DNA from: Botryotinia globosa
Lineage: Eukaryota > Ascomycota > Leotiomycetes > Helotiales > Sclerotiniaceae
Assembly (NCBI GenBank): GCA_014898425.1
Contig: RCSZ01000006.1
Coordinates: forward strand, 868,001-932,000
Direction of reading: 5' to 3'
DNA: 64,000 nt
Shown: in pieces, positions 11,008-23,280 of the stretch
Layout of the letters: every line of letters begins with the position of its first letter
How positions within the stretch are numbered: the stretch's first letter is position 1
Program-made: the position numbers and the translations under genes
Notes under the pieces: generated by a model
What the model was told of the DNA's origin: nothing
Databases searched by the model: none
The model's input: only the letters and a program-made list of their open reading frames with translations

Positions 11008-12273
11008 TTATGACCAAAGCTCGCCATACGAATTTCGAAACTTGCTGAAATGATTCATAGTTGGCGCACAACCACTCTCGTCTCTCGCGGCCTCCGCTTT
11101 GGACATCCATTCTTGCATTTGTGTTATTCGATTGTTATTCTGGTATGGGTCAGTCCTACTATTCTTAGCCAAGTATCAAATTACCTACCGATGGATGAGT
11201 TGAAAACCACTCAGGTGGAGCATTCTTCTCTGCGGCCTGCATCCTCTCCCACACACCTACTGCTGCATGGGGATCGTAACAGCTCTTTGCCATGATCATC
11301 AGTCCAATATGGTCAGCTTCTGTTTCTTGGTTTCTTGATGCCGGTAAATTCATGCCAAATTCAAGTGCGAGAGCCCCCAATATTTCGCCTAGACCTCCAG
11401 TATATCCTGTAGCGTCCAAGAATCGAAACAATATACGCAAGGGCATATAAAATACCGCGGTTTTACTCATTGTTTCTCCCGAATGATTGGCGATATTATG
11501 GGCAATTTCATGACCAAGAATCTGCAAGATTGGTAAGTTAGTGAATGCCGACAAAAGAAAGACCGGGAGGAAAAATACTGTAGCAAGGCCGTCATCTGTT
11601 TTAGCAATCGGCAATATTCCTGTAAAGACAAACACCTTGCCTCCAGGTATAACAAAGGCGTTCATTTCTGTGGAAAGTAGGGTAAGCTAATCATTATCTA
11701 AAATAAGTATCCAGTTTCCTATTCACCTTGAGACTCTATCACATTTACTTCCCAGTTTACGTTGTCTATGCCACTTGCAGGTATTAGTCGACTCATAACT
11801 GTCTGTACCATCTGGGTCCTCTTATCCCAGTCGGGAAGAATATGGTTGTGATATTGCCGTAATATCTGTTCATACATCATCTGCCCTTCTGCTTCCATAT
11901 CCTGATGACTGTATATATTGAACCGCCTCCTTCCTGAAACCGGCACATCCTCGATATTGCAGGCATAAACCAATATACCACCACCAGCTAATAGGGCTAT
12001 GAATGAGTGTAAAGCAGGATGTTTGGTGAAGTTTCTGATGTGTTGCTCGGTCAAGAGAGGGCGTGCATTTCGAGCTTCATTAGGATCAAACCTGTAGTAT
12101 CTCTGCCTGCGATTTTGGTAGCTTCGTGAATGAGATGGATTGATAGATGGATGTGTCCATCTTGGTAACTTATATTGGGTAACAGACAACGGCTGTAAGA
12201 GAGGGGTAGTGTTGGGAGAATGTGCGATGGCGTTGCGACGCGATAAACTTCTGAAGATAGATCTGGATGTCAT
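11008..12273 (-). CDS. OMA1: Mitochondrial inner-membrane metallopeptidase OMA1 (M48 family)
   Basis: Exons complement(11727..12273, 11579..11667, 11189..11521, 11008..11139) give 366 residues. The N-terminus is rich in Arg/Ser with no acidic residues, a typical mitochondrial presequence. One membrane segment (HSFIALLAGGGILVYAC) follows. NAFVIPGGKVFVFTGIL and the zinc motif HEIAH (about residues 216-220), with the downstream ETEADHIG ligand, identify OMA1, the stress-activated protease of the inner membrane that acts with prohibitin and AAA proteases. A 57-nt intron (11522..11578) lies directly before the zinc motif. It is a multiple of three and stop-free, so unspliced reading inserts 19 residues between GLAT and ILGHE; splicing restores the family sequence. 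It is divergent from the Kelch gene. Confidence 0.92.
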
Positions 12274-12949
12274 CTCTCGTCTTTTATCCTAATAGAAAAC
12301 AATAACAATAATGGTATGTGGCAGCGAGATTGAAGAAAATTTGCGTTTGAAAGGGCGATGCTGATGTATTCCGTCGTCACCCCAAGCGTCATTTCAGCCG
12401 ATAAGGAAAATGATAGCAATTCTGATGTGATGTAGCGAACATGTGCATATATAGGTATTTATATTAGAGAGAGGAGTGTTCAATCAATTGTTTCTCAGGC
12501 GTGAGTTATATGGACTCCAGACTTAACGTTGTCTGAGGTATTTTTTCATGTCAAAGATGGACACCTACCTAGTAGTATCTTATTGACAGGAATTCCTGTA
12601 GCAAATATTATAAAAGTCTATCTACTAACTGTGTACTAGAGCTACCCCACTACCATGTAATGAACAACCACCCTCCACCACTTACGTATCTCCCCCGTAT
12701 CCCCTCAGATCTCGAACCACTTTCCTTGGCGGATTGTCCCTTTGAATACCTACCTACCGGTGAATGAATATCCTTTTCACGTTCTGTTCCTATCCATTTC
12801 AATATCGTAAGTCTTTGGTAATCTCACAAATAATATAAAAGCCTCAATTCATATTCTTCTCTTTTCAACTGTCTTCATCCAAGGTTCCCAGTACACTTTA
12901 CCAAGAGCTACCTACTTGAGATTCTACTTGATCTTAACCTACATTCAAA
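12274..12949. promoter_or_regulatory. Divergent promoter region (OMA1 / Kelch protein)
   Basis: 676 bp between two divergent starts. The Kelch-proximal half has C/T-rich tracts and short TATAAAA-like words (around 12833) common upstream of fungal genes. No defined operator was recognised. Confidence 0.45.
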
Positions 12950-14380
12950 ATGATGGAAATTAGTGCAACAGCTGCAAAGATCACTCACGGTCTCTTTCAG
13001 AATACACATCCCCTCAGAGCGAAATGGAATCGCATCAATGGAGTTCAACTTCCAAGGTCATCTCATAGTGTCTCGGTCGTCGCAGGTCGAGCGTATATAT
13101 TCGGAGGTGAAATCGATCCACGCGAACCAGTCGACAATGACATGCATGTCATCATCCTTCCTTCTGGCACAGTCACCAGCGCTGACTATCGAACTATTGC
13201 TGCCAAGCCTACACATAATGGTGGTGAGGTTCCAGAAAAGAGAGTAGGACATACAGCGGGAGTCATCGGTGAACGAATTTTTATCTTTGGTGGAAGAGGT
13301 GGCCCAGAGATGAAACCTCTTGAAGAAAATGGCAGAGTTTGGGTCTACGATACTAGGACAGATAAATGGTCTTTCTTGGATCCAGCTCCTGGTACACCAT
13401 TTCCAGCTGCGCGATCTTACCATTCGAGTGTTGCTATCGAAAAACCTGAGCCATCAAATATGAAGAGTGCAGATTTCGATCAGGCTATTGATGAAACCAG
13501 AATTGGCACAATTGCAGAAGGTGCCCAGACAGACGAGGAGCAAGGTGGTCATGGAACATTCTTCATACACGCAGGATGCCCGGTTTCTGGACGAACGAAT
13601 GATCTCTGGGCATTTGATGTTCGAAGCCGTACATGGAAAGAATTTCCTTCTGCTCCAGGAAAGCCAAGAGGAGGTACATCACTCGCAGTTTCAAAACAGA
13701 GGATCTACCGATATGGCGGTTTTAATGGTGAGGGTGAGGAAGGCGGCTATCTTGATATTTTAGAATTGGCCCTCCAAACTTTCAATGACAAATCTGGTTC
13801 AGGTGAACTGGGTATCACTCCGAAAGGAGATTGGGAAACTTTGAACTTTGAAGAGGAGAGTATGAAACATCCTGGTAACAGAAGTGTGGCCGGCATGCAT
13901 ACCATCAATACTGGTAAGTTTTTACTTCATTTAATCAGTTTCGGGCTGCATTGGGACGTAGTCTATTTGTACCATTCATAAAATGAAAGCTAACAATTTT
14001 TAGGTATGGGTAGAGAATATTTGATTCTCTTACTTGGTGAGAAAGATCCAAGTAGCGAAGGTCATGCTGGGGCTGGCAGGTTCTGGAGTGATGTTTGGGC
14101 ATTTCAATGTCCTCCCCAAGGCATGACTGCGGCAAGTTTTAAGGATGCTACCTGGCAAGCACTAGGTCGACAAACTGGTGAAGGTCTTTGGAGTCAAATA
14201 GTTGTTTCGGACTCTGAGGGCGTCGAAGGTGATGACGTGAGAAAGCTTGTTCCTGGCGAGCGTGGATGGTTTGCAAGTTCGTCAATGAGCGATGTTGACT
14301 TTAGAGGTATTCTCTTGTGGGGTGGTCTGAATGGAAAGAATGAACGTGAAGACAATGGATGGATCTTAACAATTGAATGA
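12950..14380 (+). CDS. Kelch-repeat beta-propeller protein
   Basis: Exons 12950..13913 and 14004..14380 join in frame (446 residues; 90-nt intron GTAAGT...TTTAG). Several kelch blades are visible: RSSHSVSVVAGRAYIFGGE, KRVGHTAGVIGERIFIFGG, ARSYHSS, TNDLWAFDVRSRTWKEFP with PRGGTSLAVSKQRIYRYGG, and SDVWAFQC with RGILLWGGLNGKN. Each has the GG doublet and the spaced W/Y of the motif. There is no signal peptide or other domain. The whole protein appears to be one propeller, resembling stand-alone fungal Kelch proteins and plant nitrile-specifier-like proteins. Kelch propellers are protein- or small-molecule-binding scaffolds; no specific function can be assigned. The ATG lies in TCAAAATGATGG. Confidence 0.88.
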
Positions 14381-14955
14381 AAGCATAGCGACGAAATAAA
14401 TTAGGGCGTTTGGAAACGGAGACAGCTTTACTTAAAATACCATGAATAATGAATATAAATGAAATGAAATGACATATCTACTAGATGAGACGAATCCCAC
14501 TATTGCTCGAGGTAGCTCACATAAAATGTTGTGATGACATTGTGGGATATTCGAACACTGACATTTCGATAACAGACATGCCTTGAAGTGATAGGTAATT
14601 GATCAGAAATAAACTTATCAATAGCGAAGATTGCTTTATCCATAGACTCCAACAGGATATTCTTTTTTTTAATGATTGACTTGTCATTGTTACTTTGATC
14701 GTGCCATATCATTTGAGCAATCTCATGTGGGCCATCCCATCTTCCCCTTCACGGAGCTCGCCTCGCCTAGCTAAAAATGATAACGACCCCTCGTCGACCC
14801 CTCTCCTACTAAACCACAGCTACAAGCATATATAACATCGATACTCCTGAACCACCTGCAACGCATTCTAGAACTCACCCAAGTCTACAACAGCGTTGCA
14901 GGTACCTAAACATGCTATCCCATTTCCCTCCCCACTGAGCACCCCCAGACCCAAA
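14381..14955. other. Intergenic, promoter side of the deaminase gene
   Basis: AT-rich 3' flank of the Kelch gene up to about 14710, then the C-rich upstream region of the deaminase. No gene was seen. Confidence 0.5.
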
Positions 14956-15606
14956 ATGTCCCACGAAGCCGCCCTCACATCTTCCGCCGCGCAAGCCATT
15001 GCTCCCGATCTCTTTCCCCCACGCACCCCTCTCAGCACCCCTCAAATCGAAGCCAGCATAACCGCCTGTCTCACCGTACAGCGACGGGCAGTGACCCAAG
15101 GAAAACGACCCTTTGCCGCCGTGCTCCTCGGCCCCGACAACGAAACCGTACTCCTCACGCATCAAAGCATCGATCAAGTAAATCACGCCGAGAGCTCTTT
15201 AGCCAAACTAGCATACTCGCATTATACGAAAGAGTATTTGTGGAGATGTACGTTGGTTAGCACGTGGGAACCTTGTGCTATGTGTTCGGGTACGTTTGTA
15301 TTTCCACGTTTTCACTTGCGAGTCTTGCTATTTGAGAGAGAGATTGTAGTAACTTACCTGCACGATGATTTAGCGACAATTTACTGGGCGCATATTGGAA
15401 GAATCGTGTATGCGGCGACGAACGAACAATTGGCGGGTCTAACGGGCCCCGGCAATCGAGAGAATTTCACGTTGAAATGGCATACGAGAGATATTTTGGA
15501 GGGGCAACAGAAGGATATTGAGATTATTGGGCCGGTGGAGAAGATGGATTTGGTGGTTGTGGAGGAGAGTGATAAATATTGGTGTACCACTAGAGCTCGT
15601 GCGTGA
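14956..15606 (+). CDS. Zinc-dependent nucleoside/base deaminase (CDA/dCMP family)
   Basis: Exons 14956..15289 and 15374..15606 give 188 residues. The deaminase motifs are VNHAESS (zinc His and catalytic Glu) and STWEPCAMCSG (two zinc Cys), 32-36 residues apart, as in guanine/cytosine deaminases and TadA-like enzymes. RPFAAVLLGPDNE is the usual first strand. The 84-nt intron is a multiple of three without a stop, so an unspliced 216-residue frame exists; splicing joins CSG to TIYWAHIGRIVYAAT, which matches the family (a strand of the form GRVVYA). The substrate is unresolved: guanine, cytosine or a nucleoside. No targeting signal is seen, so it is probably cytosolic. The ATG at 14956 (CCAAAATG) is the first in frame; upstream codons lack ATG. 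Confidence 0.87.
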   Translation: MSHEAALTSSAAQAIAPDLFPPRTPLSTPQIEASITACLTVQRRAVTQGKRPFAAVLLGPDNETVLLTHQSIDQVNHAESSLAKLAYSHYTKEYLWRCTLVSTWEPCAMCSGTFVFPRFHLRVLLFEREIVVTYLHDDLATIYWAHIGRIVYAATNEQLAGLTGPGNRENFTLKWHTRDILEGQQKDIEIIGPVEKMDLVVVEESDKYWCTTRARA

Positions 15607-15991
15607 TAAGTATGGTCGTGGCTATTTTGTGCTATAATGAGATATATGCTATATTGGTCTCGAAGGTGGTTCAGTTTTGCGATAAGTTGATACATGATCC
15701 ATAGGGATATCAGAGGTACGAATCATTACCAGTTCTTCAAAGTGGAGAGATACTTCGCGCGTGTCGTATACGCAGTTAGACTGCTGCGAGAACCATATAT
15801 TAAATTCCAACTGCTTTGAATGTTGGTAGATATCTCTCTCTAGCCAATGGCATAGTTAGCCTAGGTTCCAACGTGCTGTGCCCTTATACCCATGAATTTT
15901 TCAATACCGCTGGACGTACAAAGCTAGAGAGAGTTATGGATTTTTCTCGATTTCCAATATCATTGCAGTACCAATTTCTTTCCTTGATATT

Positions 15992-17782
15992 ATGGTCATA
16001 CTGATACATCGTGATAAGTGGATTCTCGCATCAGGTATCGTGCTTCCTCTTGTAAAGGCTTTATTCGGCGATTGTGATATCATTCGATATAGCACACACC
16101 AGGCTGGGAGTTCAAAGATAAGTACACCATGCACCAAAAGTTTGGTAATGCAGTCATTCATGTCTCAGCTGGTCGTAATTGGTTATATCTCTGCGATTCC
16201 GATTCAGTCAATGAAGTTTTCAAACGTAAAGATGACTTTGATAAACCTCCGGATTTGCTTGGTGAGTATGATATCGTATCTTTACGTTGTGCTAAGGACT
16301 AATCGTAATAGCTGTTTTGTCGGGTTTCGGACCTGATATCTCGACAGTAGGTGATAATGATATTAGATTCTGCTAGACTGCTGGAATTGGCTTGGTTTTA
16401 GGCTGTAGGTCCAGACTGGCAGCGTCAGCGCAAGATTACAAGTGCTCCTTTCAATGACAAAAACAACCGGCTAGTTTGGATCGAGGGCTTAAGACAAGCA
16501 GACGAGATTTTGCAATTCTGGAAATCTCTAAAAGGCCACATTTTCCGAACAGATAAGGATACTCGTACATTCTCACTTCATGTGCTATCGGGAGCCGGAT
16601 TTGGGAAGTCCTACTCGTTCAAAAGATCTACTGAACAGCCCGAAGCAGGACATACTTTCAATTACCGAGACTCCCTCGCACTTTTGCTAGAGAATTGTCT
16701 CCTTGTCCTTGTGCTTGGTCCTAAACTTGTCTCTAAATTATCCTGGCCGCTAAGGTGGAAGCGGATTGGACAAGCAACAGTTGATTTTAAATTCTACATG
16801 GCAGAGATGCTGAAGGATGAAAAAGATGCTATTGCGCATGGAAAACCCAGAAGCGCGACGTTCACGAGTTCTTTACTTAGAGCTTTGAAAGAACAATCTC
16901 AATTGGCTTCAGACGGCTCTGCTCCAAATGGCTTTCAGGGGCTCACCGAAGAGGAAATTTATGAAAATCTCTTCGTTTATAATTTTGCTAGCCATGATAC
17001 AACGGCCGTTGTACTGAACTGGACAATCTATTTTCTTGCAGCTCATCCAGAAGTTCAAGATTGGATCTCGGAGGAAATCAACACTGTTATAACCAACGAT
17101 ATGCCATCGACTTGGGATTTCAAGGAAATCTATCCGAGACTGAATAGATGTCTTGCCATAATGGTCAATAGCCCTCCCCCCAGCCCCCCAACCCCCTGCT
17201 CACATGATGATACAATGATGCTGACAGAAATGATATGAAACAGCTGGAGACTGTAAGACTTTACAATCCACTCATCGGTATCTGCAAATCTACTTTCGAA
17301 ATGCCACAACCACTTATTGTCGATGGCCGAACCATCACTATTCCGCCAGACACGTGCATTATTGCGAATTCTAACGCCTTACACGCAGTATGTTTACCCT
17401 TATTTCTTGTACATCCTATTAGTTAAAATTACCGACTCCCTATTGTTGCAGCCCTCAACGCTGGATCTTAAACAAAGCCGAAAATATCCACTCATCACCT
17501 ATAGAAGGTGAATATATCCGTACACCACCCAAGGGATCATACAAACCATGGTCTGATTCGATCCGAGCATGTCCTGGTAAGAAGTTTGGCCAAGTAGAAT
17601 TTGTAGCGGCCATGGTTGCGTTGTTCAAGAGAGACCGCGTGGAGATTGTGCGGGAGGGGAGAGAAACGGAAGAGGAAGCAAAGGAGAGGGTTATGAGTGT
17701 GGTAAATGATAATGCTATTGTTTTGTTGTTGCAGCTGAGGAGCCCTGAGAAGGTGGGTGTTAGATGGGTTAGTAGAGTGTAG
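15992..17782 (+). pseudogene. Cytochrome P450, probably damaged
   Basis: A P450 is readable across several exons. PGWEFKDKYTMHQKFGN begins the conserved body, with splices at 16261/16312, 16347/16400, 17163/17244. Then VGPDWQRQRKIT (C-helix), NFASHDTT (I-helix), ETVR (ExxR) and WSDSIRACPGKKFGQVEF (haem Cys), ending at TAG 17780-17782. Three defects are visible. The N-terminal reading (ALFGDCDIIRYS) is out of frame with PGWEFKD by a dinucleotide in acacac near 16092. The segment between NALHA and QRW, where P450s carry HPRYW, is missing, and the only good splice there (17387/17452) enters the wrong frame. The haem loop has Ser-Ile where the family has Gly-Pro/Ala. No convincing start with a membrane anchor was found. 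I call it a decaying gene; assembly error is the alternative. Confidence 0.6.
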
Positions 17783-19863
17783 ATGGTTTGTCGATAGGTG
17801 GGTATGTAGATGGTTTTTGGCTGTTGGAGCTTGGGTTATGGTGGTCTTCTAGATATTGAAGCAATATTAGAGAATGAATTTTGATCCGCAGTACAATTTG
17901 AATTGTTGATTTTGATGGTCATGGAGGCGTATTTTGTCAATAAACCATGGCCAACAGCGTGATGAAGTGACCTCGAAGTAATTTTCGATTGAAATGGTGT
18001 TATATAATGAAAGAAGCTGGAAGGTAGTATTGCTTTGCCATGAAAGATATCCGAGGGCGTTTAGATTCACCTTTCTTTCAACATCGAATCTCCATTTCTT
18101 GATCCGATCGACTCGATCCTACACTCTGGGTGGGGACTGGGCGTTCTAATGGCAGTGGATTGGAAGAAGAAGCATTAGATTTAGCAAGCAAAGTGAATCC
18201 AAGTCATTCGAGTACCTACCCACCTAGAGCACGTTAACTTTGAGGCTTATTAGTGATTTAGATATCCAGTTGTATTCACCCCTTCCTACCAACCTCCTCC
18301 TACAAGTACTGTGGTATCATGGGCCAACCCTCGAAAAATATCTCTCCAGCCTTGATATTTAAAAGAACCTACGCCGGCAAATATTGTCATTTTCAGAGGT
18401 GGGTTTAATTAGAAACGTAATACTAACGAAGTGGTCATTCGATAGCGACTGCTGGGCAGAAAATAGACCTTTTCAGAGAAATATCAAGAGGGGTCTAGAC
18501 TCTCATCTCTTGCCGTCATTGTTGCTCTCGCTCACAGCTCTGCGCTACCACCCATAGCACTATCGTTGTCACTGCCATTTATATCATAGCAACCCAATCA
18601 GACGAAACTTTTTGATAGCCACTTGGCGTAATTGAATTTCCGGAAAAATGATTATGGTCTCGTTAGACATAGACCACTTCATAACAAGATTCCTGGTAAA
18701 ATAAGCCATTGCTTAGAACATTATTGTCTTATTAGAATTCAATCGAGCAAGTAGATAATGCAAAGATTTGGATAGAATTGTTGGGTTAAAAAGGATGATG
18801 GCGACAATATAAAGAATTCTGCAGCATGAAAGCTCAAGCTTGAGAGACGAATGTAATATCTTCCCAACTAATAAGATACCAAAAATGAATGGTAGGTATC
18901 GAACTATTTGCCAGTCCAAGTCCCAGAGATATGGTCTTTTATAATATTGCAGTTTGTCCCGTGTACTTGTTATTTCTCAAGGTGTGAAGTAAGAAGAACA
19001 TGCGAGCTCATCATCTTACTATGAAGTAGGTGGATGATAGTCGAGGTGTGAAAATAGAACAACGGACGAGAGAGCTTGGAAGCTTGAAGAGAATACTTAC
19101 TTTGTAGAGAGGAAAATTCTGATAATCTTCAAATGAATCAAAAAATTTCATTATCAAATACAACCAACTTGACAAGCCGATGGAACAAAATAGAACAAGA
19201 CAACAAATTCAGTCGTAAAAGCATATTTCTGCCAAGCAAATCGTACAGATTCATGCAACTATCCACACTTCAATTCATGAACAGATCGGAGAGAATGGTG
19301 GAGGCAGGGAGACAGGGTCGAGCCGGATGCTAACTTCCTATCTATGTCTTTTCTCATTCGTCTTGATTCATTTACATGATGAGCGAAATATCCATTACTC
19401 ATATCATCGGGTCTATCAAGCCATAACGGTTGACTGGTGAATCAGTATCTAATCACTAAACTCTAACAGGCAGGTGCATAGAGGACCGAGGCGAATAAGA
19501 TAACTAAAAGCCGGGAAGCGAGCATCAAAAACGGGGAAAGATGTACTAGAGTCCAATCCATTCCCCTCGTACCTTTCAACACCATGTCAATTCATGTCAT
19601 ATCTTGACGGTGAAAGGATGGTGAATCTTCTATGTCTTAGTTCAAGAACCATGAATCAGGACTACAGTAGTCCCTCCACATCGTCATAATCACGGAAATC
19701 TACATGAGATGACAGCTCCGATAGCTTTAAGCTCTCATTACCTTTTGGATTGCAGCTTTAGAAATACTTAAAGCTCTCCCAGATCCCTCGTATTGACGCA
19801 CTTCTTCTTTACCCGCAATATTTTCACACGATCCGAGTTTTGTTACTTGAGTGATCAGCCAAG
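17783..19863. other. Intergenic, 2.1 kb without a gene
   Basis: No open frame has coding character on either strand. The sequence is moderately AT-rich with no array. The last 150 bp is the presumed promoter and 5' leader of the carboxypeptidase gene. Confidence 0.5.
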
Positions 19864-21719
19864 ATGCGTTTCTCAACCGTAGTTTCGACTCTTGCCATTG
19901 CAGGTGGAATCGCCGACGCCACTCTTCATTCTGGGAGAAGTTTGAGGCATGTTGGAAAGAAAGACAAGCAAACCCACAAAGCTAGGGATACGGCTCCAAG
20001 AGGAGAGCAGAAACATGAAAAGAGGGATGCTAGTTTTCCATACTTGACTAATTCCACTGCTAGTAAGTATTACGAATGCAACATTGTGGGAAAACCACTA
20101 ATAACTTTGACAGAATTCAGTGTGAATGGTTCCGCTATCCCAGATGTACCTTTCGATGCTGGAGAATCATATGCTGGTTTGTTGCCAATTTCAAAGGCCG
20201 CAAATGAGACGAGAGAATTATACTTTTGGTTCTACCCATCGACAAATGAATTGGCTTCCGATGAAATTCTCATTTGGCTTAACGGAGGTGTAAGTCACTT
20301 TATCGATTGTATATACATATCCACAACATTTAACTAACTATTATCCCAGCCCGGATGTTCATCCCTCGAAGGATTAATTCAAGAAAACGGACCTTGGATC
20401 TGGCAATACGGTACTTACGCTCCTGTTCAGAACCCTTGGACCTGGGTAAACCTCACCAATGTTGTTTGGGTCGAACAACCGGTTGGTACTGGTTTCTCCC
20501 AAGGTGTACCTTCTGCTACCAGCGAAGAAGAAGCCGCTGCCCAGTTCCTCGGATTTTGGGAGAATTTCGTCGATACTTTCGCTTTGCAGGGGAGAAAGAT
20601 CTTCATCACTGGTGAATCGTATGCGGGATACTATGTTCCATACATTGCCGATGCTATGTTCAACAAGAACGACACTTCTACTGTGAGTACTCCCATGTCA
20701 TCGATGGAATATGAATCGAAGCTGATGATGAATAGTATTACAACCTCGAAGCAACCATGATCTACGACCCTTCTACTTCTTACGATGCCGTTCAAGAACA
20801 AATTCCCGCAGTTCAATTCGTTGATTACTGGGGTGGTCTCTTCCCCTTCAATGATTCCTTCGTTGAACAAATTCACAATGTATCCGATTCTTGCGGCTAC
20901 ACTGATTACCTCGCCAAATACCTTACTTACCCACCACCCGGGTCATTCCCATCCGCTCTCCCAGGCACAGGCGACGATGGAATCTCTACCACTGACGAAT
21001 GCGACGTCTTTGATTTGATCTACAATGAAGTCTTCAGCGTTAACCCTTGTTGGGACATTTACCAAGTGGCCACCACTTGCCCCCAACTCTGGGACGTCCT
21101 TGGATTCCCCGGCTCTAACCCCTATCTCCCTGCCGGCGCCTCCGTCTATTTCAACCGCACCGATGTTCAAAAGGCCATCAACGCTCCTGCGATTGAATGG
21201 GAATCATGCTCTAGAATTGACGTCTTCGTAAACGGAACAGATAATTCTCCCCCCTCCGGTCTCTCCGTCCTCCCCTCCGTCATCGAACGTTCCAAACGTA
21301 CCGTTATCGGCCACGGCGCTTTAGACATGGTCCTCATCGCCAACGGCACCCTTCTCATGATCCAAAACATGACCTGGGGCGGAGCTCAAGGCTTCACAAG
21401 CAAACCCTCCGATCCTTTCTACGTTCCATACCACACCGAGCTCTCCGATTCCACCCTTGCTGCTTCGGGAGTCTTGGGCACAACACACACAGAGCGAAAC
21501 CTCACATTTGTGTATATCAATTTGAGCGGTCACATGATTCCTCAGTATACTCCCAGTGCGTCGTATAGAACGCTCGAGTATCTTTTGGGAAGAATCGATA
21601 GTTTGTCTAGCACAGTGCCATTCACCACACAGGAGGATGTCGTGCAGAGTACGGCTCCTCTTGGAAATGGTACCGGACCCCCAATCAAGAGACAGTATGT
21701 TGGAGGTATGCAATTTTAG
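19864..21719 (+). CDS. Secreted serine carboxypeptidase (S10 family)
   Basis: Exons 19864..20289, 20350..20682 and 20736..21719 join in frame to 580 residues. A signal peptide ([19 protein letters not shown]) is followed by a basic propeptide with KKDKQ and EKRD sites that could be Kex2-like cleavage points. S10 signatures are complete: [30 protein letters not shown] (Ser about 232), GALDMVL (Asp about 450) and [11 protein letters not shown] (His about 519). The oxyanion region [13 protein letters not shown] is also present. Many N-glycosylation sequons (NLTN, NVSD, NRTD, NGTD, NMTW, NLTF) support secretion or a vacuolar/extracellular site. It cleaves C-terminal residues from peptides, useful in nutrient acquisition outside the cell. 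The terminal 40 residues are not part of the fold. Confidence 0.95.
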
Positions 21720-22557
21720 ATGCGATGGGTAATGGGTGTGGAAGTGGAGAGGACGAAAAATAGAGAGAGATGATGCATGATTATAATGTGTATGATGAAA
21801 TGAATATATGAATTGATTTTTTAATATCAGAATGAAAACTCATCTCAGTGATTCGAATTTTTCGTGAAAGGGCTCACCGGGAATTGTGCATATTGACGGA
21901 GCTCGCCGGTACACATTGTCAACAAAATAAGCCTTGATTCAAAACTAACTTTAAATAGTCCAAGTTTACACACAAAATCAAGGCTGAGTGAAGAGAGAAC
22001 GAATAAGGTTTAGAGTTTGGAACACCTGAAAGTGCTATTGAGCTAAACTGGAATTTCGATTTCGAGAGGCGATGTTAGCCGGTGGCGAAAGGGAAGAAGG
22101 ATAATATTCCCAAATTTGTTAAGATGCTCTGATATGCCGTATTGATAGATTTTCTCATCTCACACGTCGATCCGACAATATTACATTCTTTGGACGATCC
22201 CCGTTCACTGGATTGATAATGCATAAGGCTGACGCAGAAAAAGTAGGTTCGTACATAAAGTAAAAAGAAGCAAGACTATTCAGATTTTGATATATTTTCA
22301 TACAATGTGATAAAAATCAATGAGAGTGGACTATCTCAAAAACGCCTAACATTTGTCCCCCAAAACTCCTCGCTCCCGTATGTTTACTTGTGTGCTTTAA
22401 TACAAAGGCTCGCCGCCTAATGAAAGTGTAGAGTGATCACGATCGTGAAAGAGCGTTTTCTCATCTCTGTTTCCACTGCTCTCCTCTCGCCGTAATCCGG
22501 TATATGTTCGCCCTCGTGCTATCTTCAAATGTAATCCCATATCTCATATTTCATCGT
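21720..22557. other. Convergent intergenic region, no gene
   Basis: 3' flanks of the carboxypeptidase (+) and PRELI (-) genes. No supported frame or RNA was seen. Confidence 0.55.
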
Positions 22558-23280
22558 TCAAAATTTTCGCTCCATGCCCGCAAACATCAATTCCCTATCC
22601 CGCCTCATCCCATCCAATACCCCCACTAGCCCACCATTTCGCATCCTTTCCAACACAACCATCATTCCCTCCTTACTCTTTCCCAATTGATTTTCTGTCT
22701 TCCTACTAGCAATGGCCTCGATACTTCTTTGCACTCCCTTGGCACTCCAATTCGCCAACCATCCCTTCTTCTCTTCCTCGCCTTCTTCTCCCTTCCTCAT
22801 TGCCCTCAATCGATCACCAAGTCGGCTGCGAAACATAACCTGCGTCTTTACACCCGTCATTCCCGAGCCTTGAATAAATTCTTCCTCGCGCACTTCCTTA
22901 TCAGCTGCTCTGTGAAAATCTTGTCTTTCCACTACACTCAAGATACCCGTCCAATCCAGGTTTCTACTCTCCGTCTTCATCCATCCTTCTTTGATATCCA
23001 CTTCCGAGGTCTCTAGAATATAGGATTCGCTTCTGTCGCTTCTCACATTGCCAAGTACGCTTTTTGGTAGGAGCTTGAGGACTGCGGATGGTAGACGAGT
23101 GGATTTGCGATGGATGCGCAAGGTACGCAGACGACCTGTTTCGGGACACACGGTGCGCGATATCACATCGCTGGAGAGCACATGTGTGCTGTACGGATTT
23201 GGATAACGAAGGAAGTAGGCGAATGTAACAGCAGGGAAGGAGTAATCGTAAGAGTAAGAGGATTCGAAGAATTTGACCAT
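22558..23280 (-). CDS. PRELI/MSF1 (Ups-type) mitochondrial lipid-transfer protein
   Basis: Single exon, 240 residues. The start at 23280 (MVKFFESSYSYDYSFPAV) is preferred to the ATG two codons upstream because it matches the family N-terminus. The PRELI core is clear: FAYFLRYPNPYSTHVLSSDV, RTLRIHRKSTRLP, ETSEVDIKEGWM, TESRNLDWTGILSVVE, then an amphipathic C-terminal helix region (GVQRSIEAIASRK, SKEGMMVVLERMRNGG). Ups proteins pair with Mdm35 in the intermembrane space and carry phosphatidic acid or phosphatidylserine between mitochondrial membranes. RYPNPYS-HVLS points to the Ups1/PRELI type rather than Ups2, by recollection of family sequences. It shares a short divergent promoter with tryptophanyl-tRNA synthetase. 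Confidence 0.9.
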   Translation of the reverse strand: MVKFFESSYSYDYSFPAVTFAYFLRYPNPYSTHVLSSDVISRTVCPETGRLRTLRIHRKSTRLPSAVLKLLPKSVLGNVRSDRSESYILETSEVDIKEGWMKTESRNLDWTGILSVVERQDFHRAADKEVREEEFIQGSGMTGVKTQVMFRSRLGDRLRAMRKGEEGEEEKKGWLANWSAKGVQRSIEAIASRKTENQLGKSKEGMMVVLERMRNGGLVGVLDGMRRDRELMFAGMERKF

